From DASQUK01 sp046723645 (GTDB lineage: Bacteria > Actinomycetota > Acidimicrobiia > Acidimicrobiales > VFJN01), in NCBI GenBank assembly GCA_046723645.1, contig JBKOUY010000107.1, positions 1 through 10,210 on the forward strand: a stretch of DNA of 10,210 nucleotides, given 5' to 3'. The position numbers and the translations under genes were made by a program. The notes under the pieces are model-generated. The model was not told the DNA's origin. It ran no database searches and worked only from the letters and a program-made list of their open reading frames with translations. Within the stretch, counting starts at the first letter, position 1; the number at the start of each line of letters is the position of its first letter. Shown here in pieces: positions 6,694 to 10,210 of this stretch.

Positions 6694-7335
6694 ATGAACC
6701 TGGTCGAGCTGCCGAGGGTGATCCCGAATCAGCCGGGGCGGCCTGTGTGGGGAGATGCGGCGCGTCCGATGCGCGAGTTGACGCGAGCGATTGCCATGGA
6801 CCGTGACGCATGGACTCGGGAACGGGCGGCGGAGACCACCTCGTTCTTCGACTCGGTTGCGTCGGGCTGGCGTGACCGAGACGTACCGGAGCGTCACGAC
6901 GCGCTCGTGGACGCACTCGCCCGCGGTGGGCCATTCCCGAGCGGATGGTGCGTCGAAGTCGGTTCCGGAACGGGCAACGCCACAGCTGACTTACGGAAGG
7001 CGTTTGCGGATGTCGTTTCGTTGGATCTGTCGCGAGCGATGCTCCGACTCGCCTCGTTCAAGGGTCACCAGATTCAATCCGATGCCGCTGCGCTCCCGCT
7101 CCGGACGGGTTCGACTGCCGTTGCCGCGCTGGTCAACATGTTCTTGTTCCCGGCCGAGATCGCGCGCATTCTGGCCGACGATGGCGTGCTGTTGTGGGTC
7201 AGCACGAATGGAGACGAGACTCCGATCTACCTCAGTCCCGCCGACGCGTTGCGGGCGTTGCCGGGAACATGGGCGGGCGTCACATCTCAGGCCGGGTGGG
7301 GAAGCTGGCTCGCGGCCCGCCGGGTCAGCACGTAA
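6694..7335 (+). CDS. class I SAM-dependent methyltransferase (second, unrelated type)
   Basis: A 213-aa protein starting at ATG 6694 behind a good Shine-Dalgarno. The N-terminal segment with VIPNQPGRPVWGD (9-21) and the ERAAETTSFFDSVASGW helix (43-59) precede motif I, CVEVGSGTGNAT (86-97). VVSLDLSRAML (107-117) supplies the acidic residue, Asp111, that normally binds the SAM ribose. QSDAAALPLR (128-137) is the motif II/III region, and DDGVLLWVSTNGDETPIYL (162-180) is the strand-5 region. It ends GWGSWLAARRVST, typical of this compact family, so the gene appears full length. The substrate is unknown. It shares little visible sequence with the divergent methyltransferase apart from the SAM fold, so the two are not a recent duplication. 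Its stop codon lies within the first copy of an imperfect repeat that recurs 199 bp downstream. Confidence 0.9.
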   Translation: MNLVELPRVIPNQPGRPVWGDAARPMRELTRAIAMDRDAWTRERAAETTSFFDSVASGWRDRDVPERHDALVDALARGGPFPSGWCVEVGSGTGNATADLRKAFADVVSLDLSRAMLRLASFKGHQIQSDAAALPLRTGSTAVAALVNMFLFPAEIARILADDGVLLWVSTNGDETPIYLSPADALRALPGTWAGVTSQAGWGSWLAARRVST

Positions 7336-7398
7336 CGCCGATCCTCAACTCCTAGATGTGTTCGTCGCGAGGTCGGATACGACCGATCCGAACTGCCG

Positions 7399-7445
7399 AT
7401 CTCCCGCCTCGACGTTCTGTGCGGGCAGGCCGGCGGGCGGGAGAT
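7399..7445. repeat. 10-bp perfect inverted repeat
   Basis: ATCTCCCGCC (7399-7408) and GGCGGGAGAT (7436-7445) are perfect complements around a 27-nt spacer. The stem begins 64 bp after the methyltransferase stop. It lacks a T tract, and the loop is long for a standard terminator, so its role is open: weak terminator, processed RNA stem or part of a small element. Confidence 0.55.
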
Positions 7446-7492
7446 GCGCGGTTCGGGCACGATGCGTGCGCGTCGATGAGGTGACAGCGAGG

Positions 7493-7523
7493 CGTTGCCT
7501 GCCCTTCACAGCGGCAGGCAACG
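7493..7523. terminator. strong 11-bp hairpin, possible terminator
   Basis: CGTTGCCTGCC (7493-7503) pairs perfectly with GGCAGGCAACG (7513-7523) around a 9-nt loop. This is the most stable hairpin I found outside the IS region. It stands 157 bp after the methyltransferase stop and 152 bp before the hydrolase start. No T tract follows on either strand. It suits a tractless terminator protecting the hydrolase from read-through, but may belong to a structured RNA with the neighbouring 7399-7445 stem. Confidence 0.5.
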
Positions 7524-7675
7524 TCGACCCGTAACGCCGACTACGCGCGCGGCGTCGGGTGCAGTGGGTCTGCGAGCCGCCGACATTTTGTGCGCCGACA
7601 AGACGTAGTCGATGCCACTTGAGCGTCCGGCGAGAGGATCCAGAACCGAGGCGTGTGGGCTGGGACACTGACACC

Positions 7676-8563
7676 GTGTCGACGACCGTCGTGGATGAAC
7701 ATGTGGTGGCGGATGACCGCCGCGTCGAGTTCTGCCTGTACCACCGCGGGGCGACTCGCCGAGCGCTGTTTCAATACGGCACGCCGGGTACGCGGTGGCT
7801 GTCACCTCAGATGATCGATGCCGCCCGACTGGCGGAATTTGAGCTTCTGGTAATCGACCGTCCCGGCTACGGGAGGACCAGTCGGTGGCCGGGTCGGCGA
7901 ATCGTGGACGTGGTCGACGATGTGCGCACCGTGTTGGAGATCGTCGGCTGGGATCGGTTCGCCGTCTGGGGCGGATCGGGTGGGGCGCCGCATGCGTTGG
8001 CGGTCGCAGCCCTGCTGTCGGATCACGTGACCGCCTGCGCGAGCGTGGTAGGTCTAGCTCCATACGATGCGGCCGGCCTGGACTGGTACGCCGGGATGTC
8101 CGCAGGGAATGTGGCAGAGTTCCAAGCTGCGGCCCAGGGCGACCGGGCCTATCGGCCCCTCGTCGAACGGCTCGCTGCAGATGCGATCGCCAGCGTCGAG
8201 GCCGGCGGCATCCAAGTCGCCGGCGATTACCAGTTGCCCGAGGTCGACCGCCGTGCGCTCACGGCACGACACCAGGAGGACGGCTATCTCCAGCGCATGC
8301 GGTTGACCTACCGTGACGGCGTTGACGGCTGGGTGGATGACTGCATCGCATTGACCCAACCGTGGGGCTTCGACTTGTCGGAGCTCACGACGCCAACCAG
8401 CGTGTGGTACGGAACTGCCGATGTGCTGGCCTCCCAGGACCACCACGAGTACCTGCTAGCCACCACCCCTGGCGCACAACGGCAGGAGCTTCGTGGCGGC
8501 CACGTGCTGACCGATCGGGACCTCGCGGCAATCTACGGCTGGCTGGCGGATCCGTCCCCCTAG
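7676..8563 (+). CDS. alpha/beta-fold hydrolase
   Basis: From GTG 7676 the product is 295 aa. FQYGTPGTRWL (33-43) is the oxyanion-loop region and VIDRPGYGRTS (59-69) the typical strand-4 turn. VWGGSGGAPHAL (97-108) holds the nucleophile elbow with Ser101. VWYGTADVLAS (243-253) places the acid at Asp249, and RGGHVLTDRD (273-282) gives the catalytic His276. The triad Ser101-Asp249-His276 is complete, so an active serine hydrolase is expected; the substrate cannot be told. The frame is open back to 7559, but the first 39 codons (Cys/Arg/Pro-rich) have no hydrolase character, while MSTTVVDEHV leads straight into the fold. No Shine-Dalgarno precedes GTG 7676. GACACT, 6 bp upstream, could be a -10 box of a leaderless transcript, which is inference. 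The gene appears to be monocistronic. Confidence 0.9.
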   Translation: MSTTVVDEHVVADDRRVEFCLYHRGATRRALFQYGTPGTRWLSPQMIDAARLAEFELLVIDRPGYGRTSRWPGRRIVDVVDDVRTVLEIVGWDRFAVWGGSGGAPHALAVAALLSDHVTACASVVGLAPYDAAGLDWYAGMSAGNVAEFQAAAQGDRAYRPLVERLAADAIASVEAGGIQVAGDYQLPEVDRRALTARHQEDGYLQRMRLTYRDGVDGWVDDCIALTQPWGFDLSELTTPTSVWYGTADVLASQDHHEYLLATTPGAQRQELRGGHVLTDRDLAAIYGWLADPSP

Positions 8564-8761
8564 CCGAACCCTCACCGGGCACCGATGCACGTCGAAGAGA
8601 CGCAATGCCGCAAGTGCCCGCTTATCCCGCCCGTTGATCTGCCCCGGTGAAGGTACGACACCTGCAAAATGTCTCCTGACGCGCCCGAACGGCTGATCTG
8701 GGTGCGTAGCGCGCGTCACCGGGCCCTGCCGTATGCGCGCAGATCGAGTCCTCTTTGTTTG
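8564..8761. other. gap between hydrolase and IS110 transposase, no gene seen
   Basis: No convincing gene. TCACCGGG (8572-8579) and CCCGGTGA (8643-8650) are 8-bp complements 63 bp apart, and TCACCGGGC recurs at 8716-8724. The right end of the IS110 element should lie in this gap, downstream of the transposase stop at 8762, but IS110 elements lack long terminal inverted repeats and I cannot place the boundary. The stretch 8657-8680 has two similar blocks, ACACCTG and GTCTCCTG, around AAAA, vaguely like transposase-binding repeats; I do not press this. Confidence 0.4.
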
Positions 8762-9975
8762 TCAAGCGGTTCTTCGTGCGGTCGTCGTGGTGGTTCGAGT
8801 GTTGGCACGCCGCGAGCGCGAGCTCGTCGTAGCCTTGGTTCGGGTTCGGGAGTGGCTTGGCCGAAGAGCCGGTGTTTCGGGGTGTGAGCCGGCCGCGCTG
8901 GCGACAGAGACGCTCCCCGGTTGCCCTCCCGAGCCCGCTGTCGCCTGTGGTGCGGTTCGGCGGGCGTCGGCAACCATGCGGGTGTAGAGGGCGTCGCTGA
9001 TCCGCCGCTTGAGCGCACGGAGCGCTTCTTTGGGCGTCTTGCCTTCGGCGATCTTGCGGTCGTAGAAGGCGCGCCCGGCGCTGTGCTTGAACCGGATCTG
9101 GGTAACCGCAGCGCAGTGGAGCGCGTGGTTCAACTGGCGGTTCCCGCGGCGCGACAGCCGGTAGGTCTTGCGGCCACCGGAGGACACCTCGATCGGTGCC
9201 GAGCCGTTGAACGCGGCGAAGTGGTCGCGGCTGGGGAAGCGGGTCACATCGCTGGTGATGCCGACGACGAGAGCGGCGACGACCGGGCCGATACCGAACA
9301 CGTTGGTGGTGGTCGTGCCCGACGCTTGACCACCTGGTCGAGTCGCTTGCGAGACTCCTTGATCTGCGTGTCGAGGCGCCGCAGGTCGTCGAGCAGCTCC
9401 ACGGCGAGCTCGATCCTCGCGGTGGCGACCGCGCCGGCAGCGTCAACGTCGGCGAGCAAACGCTCAGCTTTTTCGGCACTTATCTCATCGGGGACGCCGC
9501 CAGCCGCGAGCTCGCAGAGCAGCGAGTGGAGACGGCCCGCGACCCGATTCCGCTGGCGGGCCAGATCGCGATGGCGCTTCGACCACAACTTCATCACCGC
9601 CGCGTGATCCTCAGCGCGCACCAACCGCGGTGTCTTGGCGCGCAACGCGGCGATCGCGACGGAGTACGCGTCGTGGGGGTCGTTCTTGTTGATCGCCTCG
9701 GTGGCCAGCAGCCGCACCCGCGCAGCGAGCTTGGGTTGGACGTCGATCACGCGCTCGCCTGCACCGACGAGCTGCTGGGCCAGGAGATAGCCGAGCCCCG
9801 TGGCGTTCTCGATCCCCCACGTCCGCTCCGGGAACCGCTGCGCCCACTGGAGCAGCCGCTCGAGCTGCCTGGGGCCGGACCGCACGCGCACCTCATCGAG
9901 CTTCGCTTCGCGCCCATTGGCCGCGACCGCGGTGTGCGATCCCTTGTGAGGATCGACCCCGATCATCACCGTCAT
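8762..9975 (-). pseudogene. IS110-family transposase, split by a one-base frameshift near 9320
   Basis: The N-terminal part starts at ATG 9975 (MTVMIGVDPHKGSHTAV) and carries the RuvC-like DEDD catalytic set: Asp8 in GVDPHK, Glu56 in GIENATG, and Asp99 and Asp102 in NKNDPHDAYSVA. A charged helical linker runs to VVKR (residues 215-218). After codon CGT (9324-9322) the original frame drifts into Ala/Pro/Ser-rich nonsense. The frame one base back gives SGTTTTNVFGIGPVVAALV and then the full Transposase_20 half, including FNGSAPIEVSSGG and a KTYRLSRRGNRQLNHAL block, to TGA 8764-8762. IS110 enzymes use a conserved Ser in this half; one of the two in SSGG is the likely candidate. Restoring one T (CGT TCG GGC) rejoins both halves. 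There is no slippery heptamer at the break, so I call it a mutation rather than programmed frameshifting. Joined length is about 404 codons, normal for the family. Confidence 0.87.
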
Positions 9976-9979
9976 ACCG

Positions 9980-9987
9980 TCCTCCCT
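9980..9987 (-). promoter_or_regulatory. Shine-Dalgarno of the IS110 transposase
   Basis: On the minus strand AGGGAGGA stands 4 bases before ATG 9975. It fixes the start at MTVMIGVDPHK and rules out the long in-frame extension to 10200, which would run across the non-coding end of the element. Confidence 0.7.
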
Positions 9988-10020
9988 CATCGGCGAGCTG
10001 GGTAGGACCGCGGCCGGCAT

Positions 10021-10208
10021 GTCTGATTGCAGCTCTGCGTTCCGCGCGTTCACGCCTCTTTCGAGCCAGACCACGGCGAGACCCCGGACGGCAGGCACCT
10101 CGTTCGGAAGCCAAACCCGAAGGCCGGCAGACGGTTCAAGAGCTACGCCGCCGGGGCCCCTCGACGCTACGAACGAACCGCAACGCCGTGGTGGATACAC
10201 AATCAGAC
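10021..10208 (-). ncRNA. candidate IS110 bridge RNA region
   Basis: Two perfect 9-bp inverted repeats are nested here. The outer is GTCTGATTG (10021-10029) with CAATCAGAC (10200-10208). The inner is ACCACGGCG (10070-10078) with CGCCGTGGT (10184-10192). Inside are further complementary pieces, such as TTCGG (10103-10107) with CCGAA (10117-10121) and a GGGGCCCC palindrome near 10153-10160. The 188-nt span lies directly upstream of the transposase. That is the place and approximate size of the bridge RNA of IS110-group elements (177 nt in IS621). I cannot assign target and donor loops. The outer repeat could instead be a donor guide and its matching IS end rather than a stem. Transcription is inferred, not seen. 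Confidence 0.42.
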
Positions 10209-10210
10209 GG

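Larger units (their letters stand above)
7324..7540. repeat. imperfect 18-bp direct repeat, copies 199 bp apart
   Basis: Copy 1 (7324-7341) and copy 2 (7523-7540) match at 15 of 18 positions, including an uninterrupted 11 bp, CGTAACGCCGA (7331-7341 and 7530-7540). Copy 1 contains the TAA stop of the methyltransferase; copy 2 follows directly on the strong hairpin 7493-7523. The copies bracket both hairpins of this gene-free stretch. They could be the duplicated ends of an inserted segment or the result of local duplication; the sequence alone does not decide. Confidence 0.5.
7336..7675. other. gene-free 340-bp stretch rich in perfect hairpins
   Basis: No open frame here resembles a protein; a minus-strand frame spanning 7345-7674 is Arg/Ser/Thr-rich and looks like a shadow. 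The region holds a short symmetric element (GGTCG 7371-7375 with CGACC 7380-7384, overlapping TCGGAT 7373-7378 with ATCCGA 7386-7391). It also holds a 10-bp stem (7399-7445), an 11-bp stem (7493-7523) and the direct repeat. I find no tRNA fold or T-arm consensus. It probably contains the methyltransferase terminator and the hydrolase promoter. A small structured RNA or a miniature inserted element is possible. Confidence 0.5.
8762..10210 (-). mobile_element. IS110-family insertion sequence, incomplete in the window and probably inactive
   Basis: Identified by its DEDD / Transposase_20 transposase and by the absence of obvious terminal inverted repeats, as is usual in this family. The right end lies somewhere in 8564-8762 and the left end at or beyond 10210; neither can be fixed here. 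The transposase is frameshifted, so the copy cannot move by itself unless the break is bypassed. IS110 elements of the classical group carry their bridge RNA in the non-coding end upstream of the transposase, which corresponds to 9976-10210. Confidence 0.8.

Noticed and set aside
6574..6897. N-terminal extension of the minus-strand methyltransferase up to 6897
   Set aside because: The extra residues do not resemble methyltransferases and would overlap the start region of the divergent gene; the conserved part begins at SEPYWRG from GTG 6573.
7559..7675. 39-codon N-terminal extension of the alpha/beta hydrolase
   Set aside because: It is Cys/Arg/Pro-rich, runs from within the hairpin-rich gap, and precedes a GTG that leads directly into the hydrolase fold.
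7336..7675. tRNA gene in the hairpin-rich gap
   Set aside because: No T-arm consensus, no acceptor stem and no properly spaced D arm could be assembled around the stems.
7582..8673. GACATTTTG (7582-7590) and its complement CAAAATGTC (8665-8673) flanking the hydrolase as possible cassette ends
   Set aside because: A 9-bp inverted match is expected about twice by chance in 1.1 kb, and neither side shows target duplication or further homology.
9315..9330. Programmed -1 ribosomal frameshift in the transposase
   Set aside because: There is no X-XXY-YYZ slippery heptamer and no clear stimulatory hairpin, and IS110 transposases are normally a single frame.
1..10210. CRISPR array, toxin-antitoxin pair or phage-defence cluster
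   Set aside because: There are no regularly spaced repeats, no paired small coupled ORFs with toxin or antitoxin features, and no defence-type nuclease or helicase genes; the AAA domain belongs to a cyclase/TPR regulator.

Overview
This window looks like chromosomal DNA from a high-GC actinomycete-type bacterium. The evidence is the strong G/C bias at third codon positions, frequent GTG starts, an F420-dependent (LLM-class) oxidoreductase, a very large class III cyclase/AAA ATPase/TPR regulator of the kind common in Actinomycetota, and an IS110-family element. I cannot name the species. Most intact genes look like accessory or metabolic single-gene units, and several broken genes lie between them.

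Layout. 1-393 (+): 3' end of a DUF899-family gene. 394-566: convergent gap with two hairpins. 567-1148 (-): small metzincin-type zinc protease that appears to lack its N-terminal part. 1063-1182 (-): 39-codon stump of an FAD-binding oxidoreductase, joined by an ATGA overlap to the large cyclase gene 1179-4433 (-). 4434-4757: divergent gap holding an unrecognised, apparently frameshifted coding remnant. 4758-5675 (+): LLM-class F420-dependent oxidoreductase. 5676-5898: no recognisable gene. 5899-6573 (-) and 6694-7335 (+): two unrelated, divergently transcribed SAM-dependent methyltransferases. 7336-7675: gene-free stretch with two strong perfect hairpins and an 18-bp imperfect direct repeat. 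7676-8563 (+): alpha/beta hydrolase. 8564-8761: no recognisable gene. 8762-9975 (-): IS110-family transposase split by a one-base frameshift. 9976-10210: the transposase 5' flank, with nested long-range inverted repeats where an IS110 bridge RNA would be expected.

How the parts fit. I see no multi-gene operon forming an obvious pathway. Two places suggest former operons: the cyclase gene was translationally coupled to a now-lost flavoprotein, and the LLM gene sits 9 bp behind the stop codon of a decayed gene. The main points of interest are the apparent replacement of the catalytic Asn by His in the cyclase domain, the flavoprotein/protease junction, the possible bridge RNA of the IS110 element, and the structured gene-free region after the second methyltransferase. 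No defence system, CRISPR array, tRNA or rRNA was seen.
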